DNA of 64,000 nucleotides, taken from NCBI GenBank assembly GCA_003508835.1, contig PUFA01000003.1, forward strand, positions 16,593,501 to 16,657,500. The letters are read 5' to 3'. Position 1 is the first letter of the stretch; every line of letters begins with the position of its first letter. A model generated the notes under the pieces. It searched no databases, was not told where the DNA came from, and saw nothing but the letters and a program-made list of their open reading frames with translations. The position numbers and the translations under genes were made by a program. This DNA is from Eonycteris spelaea. Lineage: Eukaryota; Chordata; Mammalia; Chiroptera; Pteropodidae. Positions 40,146 to 51,110 of this stretch are shown here, in pieces.

Positions 40146-40500
40146 GCAAAAGGCAGCGAGAGGCCGTTTAGCAGCCCCTGCTGTAGTTAAAGGGAAGGGA
40201 GATTGGGATCTTTACAGTTCTTTGGGGCTTTTAAGGAGCCAGGCCAGTGGCGGGTGGACACTGTGATGGGGAAGTCTGTGCGGTGTTTCGGGGACAGAGA
40301 AGGGACTTGGAATCGGGGACTAAGCTATGCGGTGACTGGGGCCTTTCCAGCAGTCCCAGTTGTGTGTGGTGGTGGCCCCGTTACAGAGTCTCCCGTTGCT
40401 CCAGAAACTTACCCCGTACTTGTTTTCTCTCTGTCTACTTCTCCCTTACTTTGGGCCAGTTATAGAGCTTTTCTCTTCAAGGTTGAAAGGTGAGCACGAA
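40146..40500. other. GC-richer, CpG-bearing patch next to the candidate enhancer
   Basis: By hand I count about nine CpGs between 40245 and 40500 in an otherwise CpG-poor intron. A 96-codon open frame (40203-40493, +) crosses it without recognisable similarity. It does not reach CpG-island density. Confidence 0.35.
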
Positions 40501-42956
40501 GGACCCCAGAGAATTCCCTTGCCCTGCACAGACTGAAATTGTATACACATAAACCCATGTGTCTGTTTCTAGTCAAACATATGTACCATTCAGTAGACAT
40601 ATTGACTGTATTCACAGCTTCCAGCGCTGATCTAAACGACTCCCGTTCCTTTTCCATCTACAGCTAGATCTGTAGATAGCTCTCTAGCCCTCAACGGGAA
40701 GATGCTTAGAAACACGTGCACCCTCCATCCTGTCTTTTGTCCTCCTCTCTGTGCAGTGGGGAAATCTGAAGCCAAGCACTGGCAACAATGCTGGGAAAAG
40801 TCAGATACAGGGAGGTAAATCCACAGGGATGTTGGTTTATGGTGTACCTACCTATAGTACTAGAACTCCATAACAATATTATTTACTGCTGTTTTATGGG
40901 AAGTAGTTCTAAAATAACCCTAACAGAAAACACTTGTTACTCTACCGCTATGACTTGTCAAGTTTGATGGCTTGATGAGAATAAAAGGCATGACAAGAGA
41001 TTTCCAGGCACCAGAACTAATGATGTCTTAAGCTGTTAATGTTAACCTTATACATTTGGGGATAGAATCTTTTGTTTCTTGTGTAATACGCAATAATTCT
41101 GAATGTCCTTCTAGCTACAATTAAAGCTTCACTCCTAAATAAAGCAGCTCCTATTCTAGCTCATAAAAAGCATTCCTTTTTTTTTTTTTTTTTTACTCCC
41201 ATAGTTCTGGTTATCTATCTGAGATCTACTTATGCATGGTTCCAAGTCGTTTGATGAGACCTTATAGGCAAGTCTGGTCTCCCAAACTGGGCTATCAGCT
41301 CTGCAAGAGCGGGAGTTCTCATGTCTCATTCTTGTTCTGAGCCCCACAGTGGCTGACACAGGCTGAGAACCAAAAGTTTCCAGTAAGTTCTGTTTTCGTC
41401 GATGAATTACGCATTCAAAAGAGCATCCAAAATAAAATAAAATAAAAGAGCACCCAGAACCCAACATAAGAATTACACTTTGCAAGTACAAAAATATAAT
41501 TTTGATTATTTTTATAGCATTCTCAGTATTTTAAATGTCATGTGCTATGAGTGGGTGGGGCGGCAAGAAGTCTGCAGTCTTGATATAATCTACTAAATGA
41601 TACCTGAAAAGAACTCCGGTATGTGTGCAGTGTGCATCATACATCCATGTCACCTGCATTATTTCATCTGATATTAATGATCCCAAACTTGGGGCTTTGT
41701 CTGTACAGAGGCACAATGGAATAGAAAGTTAGGACAGCCTAACTCATCACAGCCCCTCTTATTAAATAAATACTCCATAATAAAGGGGAAACTAACAGTT
41801 ATTAGTTTGCTTGCGTTGCTAAAATTAGCTGACCTGGTGAATCCATTTCATACCAGTTGATTCAGTTTGTCTGTGTATGCTCAGCCCCAACATGACACAC
41901 AAGTATTTTTTGAGGACGTGATTCTGCATCATGTGATGCTGAATAATTGACAGTGAAAGTAATAAGATAACATCTAACCTCTTCACTAGTAAGTCTAATC
42001 TAGAGGTTTTCTTATCAAGAGCTGGTGACTGACCATAAAGAAATTAAACACAGCCAAATTAAAATGTTTAACAGAGAGATAAAAAGCAAAATGCAAACAG
42101 CTTGTTAGTATTTCTTTTTTTAACCAGAGATTATAGTCCCCAATATTTTTTTGTTCATAGTTCAGTGTTACGTTATATGACAGTAATCTATTGCATGACT
42201 GACTCCCCTACTAGCTCTGGACTCTGACTTCCTTGCTGCATAAAGCCAAGCATGGTTCTCAGAGGGTGGTTAAGCAAGAGGAACCTGATTTGGAGTAAGA
42301 ATTCCTAAGACAGGCTTCTAAGCCAAAACTCCCATCCCCAGTAGAGGACGAAACAGAAGACTGGTCTTGGTTATGAGAAAACCAGTATAGACATTTGGAC
42401 TGGGATAGATAAGAATACTCTTCAGTTAGTAGAATCAAGTCACTAGGCAGAGGCATAGTGACAGGAGAAAAACAAGCACTGGGATGAGGACCAGTCCCAG
42501 GGGCAGAGCAGGAGCCACAGTGACCAGGTAGGAAGCTTGGCGGCCTTGTGTTGCCCTGAAGTCTTCTGCCCATACTCCTGACAGGAAACGGTCCAGAGTC
42601 CAGGAGGCAGGCTAGTGGTGGTGAAGGGGCAGGGTGGGGAGCTGGGTAGGATTAGAGACTACAGTTAGAGAGCCCTGCGGATCATTACAGAGACCCATCT
42701 TCCCATATCTGTTTAAAATTTATCTGTCTAAATTTTACCTAAGATACTTTTAAAATAAAAAAATACACATGTATATTTTAGGTTTAATAAGGAAACCTCT
42801 CAGAGTTAGCTTTGCATCTTATGATTTCCTTATTGACAGAAATAAAGACAAAGCAGAGAAATTGTATAGGAATTTAATGAAGACCTTGAACGGTAACTAA
42901 GATGCTGCTAAAAATCTATATCACTAGATCAGGGGTGCGCCATTGGAAATGTACAT
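40501..42956. other. Intronic, no recognised feature
   Basis: A T-run lies at 41179-41194, and (AAAT)-type repeats at 41430-41448. No gene or clear interspersed repeat recognised. Confidence 0.45.
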
Positions 42957-42996
42957 GCACACACACACACACTCACACACGCACACACACACACAA
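42957..42996 (+). repeat. (CA)n microsatellite, interrupted
   Basis: CA units broken by one tc and one cg step. Confidence 0.92.
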
Positions 42997-43185
42997 ACTT
43001 TACACTAGACAGAGCATATGCTTTACATTTTTATCCACTTAAATATGGTGCTGAGTTACAAAGACAGCGAGACCAACAGAGGTGCCAGGAGGTACTGAGC
43101 GACCGCAGCAAAATGGAAGTGTAGCAGTCCTGGTTTTCCTTACTAGTTAGCAAGTGGGATGCTGCTTTAGAAATGTGTATCTTTG

Positions 43186-43211
43186 CTCATTCATTCACTC
43201 ATTCATTCACT
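43186..43211 (+). repeat. (ATTC)n short tandem repeat
   Basis: 'tcattcattcactcattcat' and tcac units. Confidence 0.8.
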
Positions 43212-43262
43212 CTCCATTTTCTGAGACCTCCTCTGAATCCAGCACAAGACCAAGTGCTTCAG

Positions 43263-43530
43263 CTATAGAGGATAGCAGTGTAGCCTAGAGATTGCCCATG
43301 AACTGGGAGTCAGACTGATTTGGGTTCAAGTCTCAGCTCTTCCACTTGTGATGTAAGACATTTTCAGTAAGTTGCATTACCACTCAAAGCCTCATTTTCC
43401 CCATCTGTAAAATGCGTCCAGTATGAATTCCTACCTCATTGAGTATCATAAGGATTAAATGCAATAAAGCCTGAAAAGCTCTTAAGCCAGCACATGGTAT
43501 GAAGTAAGTGCACAAACGTGTTAGTTGTTC
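43263..43530 (+). repeat. MIR SINE, near full length
   Basis: Well-preserved order: 'agcagtgtagcctagagatt', 'gggttcaagtctcagctctt', 'cctcattttccccatctgta', 'aaatgcgtccag', 'cataaggattaaatgcaata', then 'ggtatgaagtaagtgcac' near the 3' end. Confidence 0.82.
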
Positions 43531-44194
43531 TGTTGTCGCTTTTAAATGTCAGATTTTGCATTAGTAGGAAGTAGAAGGAGGCAAATGTTGGCTCACAGTT
43601 TGAGCTTTCAACACTGAGAGCCATCCACACAGGATGGGCTCCTCGAGCAGGTGGTGAGCCTCTCATCTCATCTCTGCCTGCCTCAGAGCAGAGCTTGGAT
43701 TCCCCATCTGTCGGGGATGTGGTAGAAGGGACTCCTCTTTAAAGAGGAGGCTGGGACAGATGTGCTTTCCATACTTTTCCAGCCTGCGCCCCCGATCTTG
43801 TCATTCTCCAAGGGAGCTGCATTGAGAAAGGAAGCAACATTTTGACTGCACCCTGCGTGCCTGCCCGCTGCTGCTGTTGTTTTACAGATGCATTCTAGTT
43901 TGAGCTTTGCAAAACCCCTATGACGAAGATATTGCTCCTCTCCTTCTGCAGTAAGGCTTAGCAGGGCCAAGTAACATCCCAAGATGCCACAACCAAGAAG
44001 AGGTAGAAGAGACATAAGACACCTAAATTCATACTCTTACACTTCACTACATTCACTTACGGTTAACTCCTTCCGAGAATCCTCAGGAACGTTATCCAAG
44101 ACAGGATGAAGTCAGGTAGTATGGTGTCTCCGCAGAGTTGGAGATGCTCCTCTTTGCATCTGCAGATCTTGGGCATTATTCAAAACCCCTGCCT
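43531..44194. other. Intronic; possible weak MIR
   Basis: Around 43880-44000 'ttttacagatgcattctagt' and 'ggccaagtaacatcccaaga' weakly resemble a reverse-complement MIR. A 110-codon minus-strand frame here has no recognisable similarity. Confidence 0.4.
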
Positions 44195-44244
44195 TAAAAA
44201 AGAAAAGAAGAAGAAGAAGAAAAAAAGAAAAAGAAAAAAAAAAA
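44195..44244 (+). repeat. A/GAA-rich low-complexity tract
   Basis: A purine-only run of aaaag and (gaa)n units, about 50 bp. Confidence 0.9.
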
Positions 44245-46021
44245 CCTGCCTAAAAATACCTCATATCTGACAAGCCCGAAAAGCTCCCTTAGAAAAGCTT
44301 CCGTTCCGCACATTTATCTCTTTTTAGAAAAACAAAGCCACTCCATCATCTAGCTACACTGATGAAAGACAGGCCCAGGCCGAGCATTCCAGAAATTCAC
44401 TGCAGAATCCCATCTTTCAGATCTAGGATCAGAACAGAGCAAGCAGTGGAAGGGTGAGGGTTGAGGAGAATTTTTTTTTTTTGGTCAAGAGGAACAGATT
44501 ACATTCTTGAATCCTTTGCTATGGTATAAACAAGACTAAGCACATAGCATTCCTTCCAAAGCGCATGGCCCTATTTTTCAAACACAGGTCTGGTCTCTCC
44601 TGGAATTCAGTGTTCGTCTCAGTACCGTTCTTCCTAGTCACTTAGGATTTGTTATAATTCGGCGCTATTGATGGTGGCCAGGACTGGAACGCTCTTTCAT
44701 TCATCTTCTCCTTGCCTTCAGCTCTCCCTCCATGCCCTCTATCTTTTATCATTATGTTCTCAAGCCTGTAAATGTTTCCTAGGGCAATGCCAAATTTTAA
44801 GTGCTGCGTGTTGTTACCTCGTGTGGGTAGTTTCAACCTGGTACTTGTAGCCTCCAGGTTTTGCTGGCGTGTTGAGGTTCCTTCTCCAAAGGACTCAGAC
44901 CTCAGCAACAGCCTCACCTGAGGAGATGCTATTGAGCTTCTTTCCCTTTCATGGAAAGGAGTTCGTTCTTTTCACTTTCTCAGGCTGTTTAAGGGGTTCA
45001 TCGAAAATGTGATCCTGAAGGGAGAGTAGAAACATACCTGAAGACTGGAACACTGGGGACCTTAACCTCTCGCTGCTTCTTTGGGGACTAGTAGGTAAGG
45101 ACTTCGGTGGTTGGGGTCGGGGAAGCAGTACCTTGGTATATAAGAGATACTAGTATTGAGTAATTAGATTAACCTATTTAAGAAATATACTGATATATGC
45201 TGAAGCCAAATGACCAGGCCCTTGTCTCAAGAGGACAGACACTCACATTCCAGAAAGCAGCCGCTGCTCAAAGAATTTTTGGAATATTTCTGAAACTGCC
45301 TCCAAAGACTTTGGTACATTTCCTTTTATATAGTCTCAATCAGGAAAAACTTCATTCTCTGTACACAGCACTAGTGAATCAGTATTTTTTTTAGTTCTCT
45401 ATCGATGGTCATTACAAGATCCTAAGACTGACTCTGTTGGTTGGCTGACATCTGGGTCTGATGTTTCCAACTTTGGAGCAACATTTGGACGATGGCAGTG
45501 TCACTGAGGTGCAGGATTTGCATTCCATGGTGATCCCCTTCCGTTATGGCCCATTTCTGTATGTGAGCCCAGGCCTCTTCTGTGGGCCATTGTCATATTC
45601 AGGAGCCTGATTACACAGGTAGTCTTCACAACCCAGCACCATCATGAGCCTACTACATGGGCACTTTCTGCTCTGGATACAGCTTTAGAACAAGCACTTC
45701 CCACTGTAAACACGTGAAGAAGGCTACGGACATTCTCACAGTCACACCATCTTCATCTGAGTTCAACAAAAAACCTCTCACTTCCCCTTTCCCCCTTAGA
45801 TGCCCAAGGAATAGTGATGTCATGAAAAACAGACAGCAGTAATCAGAAAGCCACATTTCTTAACTCTTCAGAAGGCATTTAGTTGCACAGGGACCCAAAT
45901 ATCTATTGATATTAGGAGTCTAACATGGTAGCTTTCTTTTCAAATTCAGGAGGGGGTGACTTTTCTTAAAGTTATGCTCTATGGTTTGGGTGTGGGTAGT
46001 CTTTTAGTAAGACTGTATGCC
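44245..46021. other. Intronic, no recognised feature
   Basis: A T-run lies at 44471-44482. No gene or clear repeat recognised. Confidence 0.45.
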
Positions 46022-46292
46022 ACTAGAATAGCATTTCTCACCTTGGGGCAGTCTTCCCAGGAGACGTGGCAATGTCTGGAAGTGTGTCTTAGTGTCCCAC
46101 TGTGGGTATGTGGAGGGAATCTTTCTGTCCCTTTGTGAGTAGAGGTCAGGGACACTGCTAAAAATCCTATAAGGCACAGGACTGCCCACTTCTTCCATCT
46201 CAAAAAAAAAAGAGAGAAAGAGAGAAAGAAAAAGAAAAAGAAAAGAGTCATCTGACCCAAACGTCAAGAGTATTGAACTTGAGAAATCCTAC
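46022..46292 (+). mobile_element. MER5A-like hAT-Charlie transposon with internal microsatellite
   Basis: 'agcatttctcaccttggggc', 'gacgtggcaatgtctggaag', 'gaggtcagggacactgctaa', 'aaatcctataaggcacagga', 'ctgcccac' and, after a purine insertion, 'ctgacccaaacgtcaagagt' and 'attgaacttgagaaatcct' follow MER5A from end to end. It is a non-autonomous element with no coding capacity. Confidence 0.85.
46202..46247 (+). repeat. (GAAA)n purine tract inside MER5A
   Basis: A run of A, then gagaaa/gaaaaa units, replaces the middle of the right half of the MER5A copy. Confidence 0.9.
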
Positions 46293-47940
46293 ACCAGAAC
46301 AAATCTCACCTGATGAAAATCAAGGGAGCATATAGCATAAGTGTGAACATTGCCCAGGCAAAATGCTATGTACACTCCTGCCATCTTTGAGCAAGGTGTA
46401 GTATAGGAGCCCCTTCCTATGGTTCTTTTCAGGTCATAATATAGAAGTAGGAATGCTCCAAGTCAGTGCTGCCCTTGACATCCCATATTCATCTTTTCTG
46501 CACCAATGTGCAGTGTGCACATTGTCCTCATTTTATGCCAGCCATGGCACATCCTACCCCATGCACGGTGAGAAAGATACACAACATTTCTGCAATTGGT
46601 GCTTCTGTGATCTTCACTTTCTATTGCGTAACCAGCTGCCTGTTAGAGAATCAAAGAGTATTAGAACTGAAAAGTATCTTCAAGCTTTCTTACCTGTGAG
46701 GAAACCGAAATCTCGAGAATTCAGAAAACACTTCAGGTAGATAGAAACAAAGCTAAGAAGACCGAGTCCCCAGAGATCTAACCTGGCGCTTATCTTACCA
46801 CCTTATTTTTGCCACGCTTTCTTCTGCTCAGCATGAAGAGCAGCAGCCCCAGGTCGATTGTACCAAGCTTGCAAGATTTCCTTACGTGCCCAAGCAGTGA
46901 AATCACAGGCTCCACTCAAGGGTGAGAGTGTATTTCCCTCTGTTGCTGGACCCTGCAGAGTCTCTGAACTGTAAAGCTTAATTCCATGACTTTTTCTGTG
47001 GAGATTAGAGATTTTTTTCCTTCGGTTTACACCCTATGTAATTTTAAAACATCATTAATTGACACTGGGAGTAATCCTGATAAGCTTCTCTATCATCATA
47101 GTCAGAGAACACGCTAGGAATATAGCTGATGAGGGACAAAGGAATTTCATGGTTTGCAATCGCTATTTTTAAAGTAAATAAGTAAGAGAAGCTCAGTGAT
47201 CTGCAAAGTACAGTAAGAGTTTTGCCACAATATTTTAGTGAAGGAGTGAAACCAATGCTGTGACAGGAAGGAGACCAGCCATCAGCACTACACGAAGAAA
47301 AATTTAATAGAAAGAATGTACCACTTCAGTATACTAATTAGTCATATTTGTTTTCCTTGGAATTTACTAAAACAAGTCTTGATGGTCAACTCTTTTAAAA
47401 AATTCCCAAAATTATAGTTCTTTTCAAAACAGTCTTACCATAAAGGAAATGAAAGGAGATGTAATAGTGATATTTCCGACGGGAGAACTGAACACAAGAA
47501 TATTCAGCCCACCAGCCAGGAGGTGGACATGGTTTAAGATGTATCCTCTAACAGAGTTCTGCTCATAGGGTCAACAGACTCTTAAAATTGAAAAGAACTT
47601 CTAGGCCACTCAGACCAGCTCACAAAAGAATGCACTTTATATATCTGGGCTCAGGACTTCGTATAAAAGAGGAGGTGTGAAATACAACTCGAGGAAGAGG
47701 TGGAAATACCCTAATAGTGGTTGAGGGGGATAGAATGCAAAACCACTCGCAGACTCCCAAATCAGGGAATAAACTTTAAAAATACTGAGGTCTGACTCAA
47801 AATTTAACACTCAAGTTTTAACACTCTCTTAACCAACATATTTCTCCCTTTACTCAGCACTCTCATTAATATATCCCTGTCCCTACTAACTTGCCCTTTA
47901 CTTATTCTACAAAAAATAAGTTTTGTTCAGCCTCCACAAC
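46293..47940. other. Intronic, no recognised feature
   Basis: Mostly unique. The stretch 47035-47110 ('aaaacatcattaattgacac' and 'atcatcatagtcagagaaca') is AT-rich and repeat-free. A possible ancient repeat ('agagaatcaaagagtattag') lies near 46650. Confidence 0.4.
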
Positions 47941-48330
47941 TGTCCCAGTTCACCAGGGCTGCTGTAGGTACCACAAGCAGGGGAGCTTAAGCAACAGAAT
48001 TTATTGTCTCATAGTACTGAAGGATAGACGTTCAAGATCAAGGTGTTGGCAGGATGATTTCTTCTGAAAGCTATGGGGGAGAATCTCTTCCATGCCTCTC
48101 CTTGCTTCGGGAGGCTTCCTGGCTTGTCCACACATCACTCTGATCTTTGCCTTCATATTAACATGACGTTCGCCCTGTGTCCCTGTCAATACCCAATTGT
48201 CCCCTTTTTATAAGGACACTAGTCATTTGAGGCTAGAAGGTCAGCTCAGGATTTGTTCTGAAGAAGTGATGAAGCATAAGATTACATCCTGTTTCTGTCT
48301 CAAAAATGCAGCCTGAGGACGGTCTAAGAG
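47941..48330 (-). mobile_element. MaLR (MLT1-like) LTR fragment
   Basis: 'gtcccagttcaccagggctg', 'gcttaagcaacagaatttat', 'tgtctcatagtactgaagga', 'caagatcaaggtgttggcag' and 'ataaggacactagtcatttg' follow the reverse complement of MLT1-type LTRs. It is a solitary LTR relic without coding sequence. Confidence 0.72.
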
Positions 48331-48339
48331 CGAGACTCG

Positions 48340-48465
48340 AGTTTGCCAGAACCGGCTTCTCTTCTTGCTCCATTTCCTAGTTCGGGCAAAATATTTTGAG
48401 ATATCTAAGCCTCAGTTTCCTCCTTCAAGACACAGGGATAATAATGCACAACTCAAGATATAAAA
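48340..48465 (+). repeat. MIR SINE fragment
   Basis: 'gctccatttcctagttcggg', 'ctaagcctcagtttcctcct' and 'gggataataatgcacaactc' match the MIR core. It abuts the CpG island, and the TATA-like sequence at 48459 lies at its 3' edge. Confidence 0.6.
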
Positions 48466-48467
48466 GG
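48459..48467 (+). promoter_or_regulatory. TATA-box-like sequence TATAAAAGG upstream of CpG island
   Basis: TATAAAAGG matches the TATA consensus and lies about 60 bp before the first CpGs of the island. A + strand start would be expected near 48490. It may be chance within MIR-derived DNA. Confidence 0.3.
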
Positions 48468-48519
48468 AGAAACAAAAATAAATCCCTAAACGCCCTGGTT
48501 CTCTTCCTTCCAGCTAAAG

Positions 48520-49140
48520 ACAAGGTCCTGACTGCCGCGTAAGCTAGAAATAGCAGACCAACTCCTGGCGTGGGCTGGGTGCTCTGCGCAGCCGGGGGTG
48601 GGGGGCAGGATCCAGGCCCACCACCCCTCGTTGCTGTCCAGGGTGGGTTGAGCTCACATGGGTTTGCGACAGCCCTGACACCAGAGCAGAAAAAGCGAGG
48701 TGGCAGAACAGCTCGCGTCTCCTTGGCTGTGGAGCGGAACGTGGCGCTTCACCCAGATCCCGCTTCTGCTGACGAGGAGATGGAGGAGGCCGGGAAAGCG
48801 ATCGCCACCTGCGCTGTGGTGGCGACACGCCTTTTGACACTCCTTGTAACGAGGGCTCCTCAGAAGTCCTGTTCGCAGACGGGAGGATGCAAGAACTGTG
48901 TTTCCTCCCAGCCGCCAGCCGTACTGACAGGGCAGCAGAAGGAGCTTCGCTCTCAGCTCTGGGCCCTGCAGCCAACCTCGCAAAACGCTTTTTGGTGTTT
49001 GCCAACGGGGACGCTCGGTCTGCAGCTGCAGCAGCAGGTGCCGGCTGCCAGGGTCCCCGTGGCAACCCAGGTGTGCGCCAGGTTAGCGGCTCTGCCTTGG
49101 AGAAATGGCCTCCATCTCAGATGCATATGGCCCGAAGCTC
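48520..49140. promoter_or_regulatory. Intragenic CpG island, candidate alternative promoter
   Basis: By hand I count about 35-37 CpGs in some 620 bp, with a GC content near 60%. The rest of this intron is AT-rich and CpG-poor. This meets the usual island criteria by estimate (observed/expected about 0.65). Long frames are open across it on both strands, + 48570-49232 (220 codons) and - 48544-49065 (173 codons), as expected from GC-rich, stop-poor DNA. Neither resembles a known protein. Plausible roles are an alternative SETBP1 or non-coding RNA promoter, or an intragenic enhancer. Confidence 0.6.
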
Positions 49141-49294
49141 AGAGGGGAGCTGTGTCCCCCCATGGTGGGAAGATAATGATTGTGCTGGTTTTTATGGGGC
49201 ATAATATAACCTCGGTGGGTGGTTCAGTATAGCTGTGGCTTTTACAGGGCATGGGAGATTGTAACACGCTTGTTGTTGTTTCTTGTTGGAGGGA

Positions 49295-49398
49295 TTTCTT
49301 TCTTTCTTTCTTCTTTCTTTCTTTCTCTTCTTCTTTCTTTCTTTCTTTCTTTCTTCTTTCTTTCTTTCTTTTCTTTCTTTCTTTCTTTCTTTTTTTTA
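49295..49398 (+). repeat. (TTTC)n polypyrimidine microsatellite
   Basis: About 100 bp of tttc/ttc units, entirely pyrimidine on the + strand, ending in a T-run. It lies 150 bp after the CpG island. Confidence 0.97.
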
Positions 49399-50243
49399 AT
49401 CATCATTTAGCCCAATTCATTATTATCCACAGGTTCGCTCAGGTCCTTGGTTAATATGTTTATGACTGCAGGAGAGCGTAGCTTCCGGCCACATGATAAT
49501 TCGAGTTTGTAGTTGGGTTTTGCAGAAATGTTCACATTTAGGATCTTATTTGGAGCTCTCTGAGAAATCAGGAGTGAGGTACATTAGGAATTGCTAACCT
49601 GGACTGTTCGATGTATACAATAAGGCCCAGAGAATGAGTTGCTTGGTTGTCCACTGTATGTGTGTGTTACGGAGCTAGGACCCCAGTTCAGGTCTTCAGC
49701 GTCTTGGTGCCTCATCCTTTCCAGTCTGCCACACTGCTCATGCGTCCTGCGAGCCCCTGTGTTTTTGTTTCCAGTTGCCAGTGAACTGTTTAATCACATG
49801 TCTTTTCCGCTGATCGGCTGTGGTCTTTCCTTTGGTACACAGATCAATGCCTGTTAACCACAGTCATCTGCCTTGGAGGCTCTGCTACTGAGCACAGCGA
49901 GAGGGGAAGGAAAATCCTGTTATAAAAGCATCACGTCACCTTCAGCATGCCCGTCTCCTCCATGTACTCCCCCGTACTGAGGCCCCCAACTCCATCTGCT
50001 TCTAGCCCACCCCAAAATGCGTGTTTGGTCATGAGTGGCTGTGTCTCCTGGAGGTTTGGGCTAAGTGAGGCATCAAGGGAGGCTTAGCCAGGGCCCGAAA
50101 ACACTTTGGCTTAAGATCATGTGGTGCTTTTGCCCCAAGCATATCGGTAAATTTACACCCTAGTGGACTGTTAACTTATATTTCTTCTTAGTGTAGGAGG
50201 AAACCTGGGCCTGGAAAAATCCATAAAAGCTGATAATCCCCAA

Positions 50244-50244
<1 letters not shown>
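49399..50244. other. Intronic, no recognised feature
   Basis: Unique-looking DNA between two microsatellites. Confidence 0.5.

Positions 50245-50296
<52 letters not shown>
50245..50296 (+). repeat. (CA)26 microsatellite
   Basis: About 26 perfect CA units, the longest uninterrupted dinucleotide run in the window and probably length-polymorphic. Confidence 0.98.
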
Positions 50297-50297
<1 letters not shown>

Positions 50298-50544
50298 CCT
50301 TCCTATAACCTCTTTCTGTAACTTTTTAGGAACTTGACAGTGATACGTGGCATTTTTTGGCTTTGGCAGATGTTATAATCTGTTGCATTCCTTAAACAAA
50401 TAACTAAGTACATATTAAGGCAGCCCAGAAGTTTATAGAAACGTAATACTGAGAAAGCATGTATCATTAATGGTTCTCATGGGTGTTACCAACAAAACAG
50501 TTTTTAGGACTCCCGCCCCTCACTTAATTCACAATTAACTGAAG

Positions 50545-50740
50545 ATAATAACAACGAAAGCAATAAAGGAGCGTATACCATGTGTCAGACATGCTAAATA
50601 CAGTGGGTGCATGCATTACTTGTAGAGTAAATTGCAACAACCCTATGCAGTTGGGTACTACTGACATTTACAGATGAGAAAATTTAGGCTTAAGAGGGGT
50701 AAGTAATTTCTTAAGGTCGTGGCTAATATAACTGGCGTGG
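50545..50740 (-). repeat. MIR SINE
   Basis: 'accatgtgtcagacatgcta', 'aacaaccctatgcagttggg', 'tactgacatttacagatgag', 'aaaatttaggcttaagaggg', then 'taagtaatttcttaaggtcg'. Confidence 0.65.
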
Positions 50741-50814
50741 ATTAATCTACAGTTTAAAGAAAAACAAAGCTCTAATTTTTTTTTTTTTAGCTTTATAGCT
50801 ACTTCTTGTTTTTT

Positions 50815-51110
50815 TTGGTTTTCAACCACTTTGTTCAGGTATAATTTACATGGAAAAGACGGTACATATGTACATAGTTCATGTGCACAACTCTTCGTGT
50901 TTGGGGATAAGTATACACCAGTGAAACTAGCACAACTGCCAAGGATATAGATTCATCCGTCACTTCCCAAAGTGTGCTTCCATCCCCTTTTATTAATTTG
51001 TTGTTGTTTGTTGTTGTTGTTGTTGTTGTAAGAACACTTAACATAACATCAACCCTCTTAGAAATGTTGAAGTATACAGTACGGTATTGTTGGCAAAGTT
51101 CTAATTTTAA
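50815..51110 (-). mobile_element. L1 3'-end fragment (L1M type) with (TTG)n
   Basis: 'tgttcaggtataatttacat', 'gtatacaccagtgaaactag', 'gatatagattcatccgtcac', then (TTG)n at 50997-51029, and 'gaagtatacagtacggtatt' near the right end. This is the reverse complement of an ancient L1 3' UTR. Confidence 0.6.
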
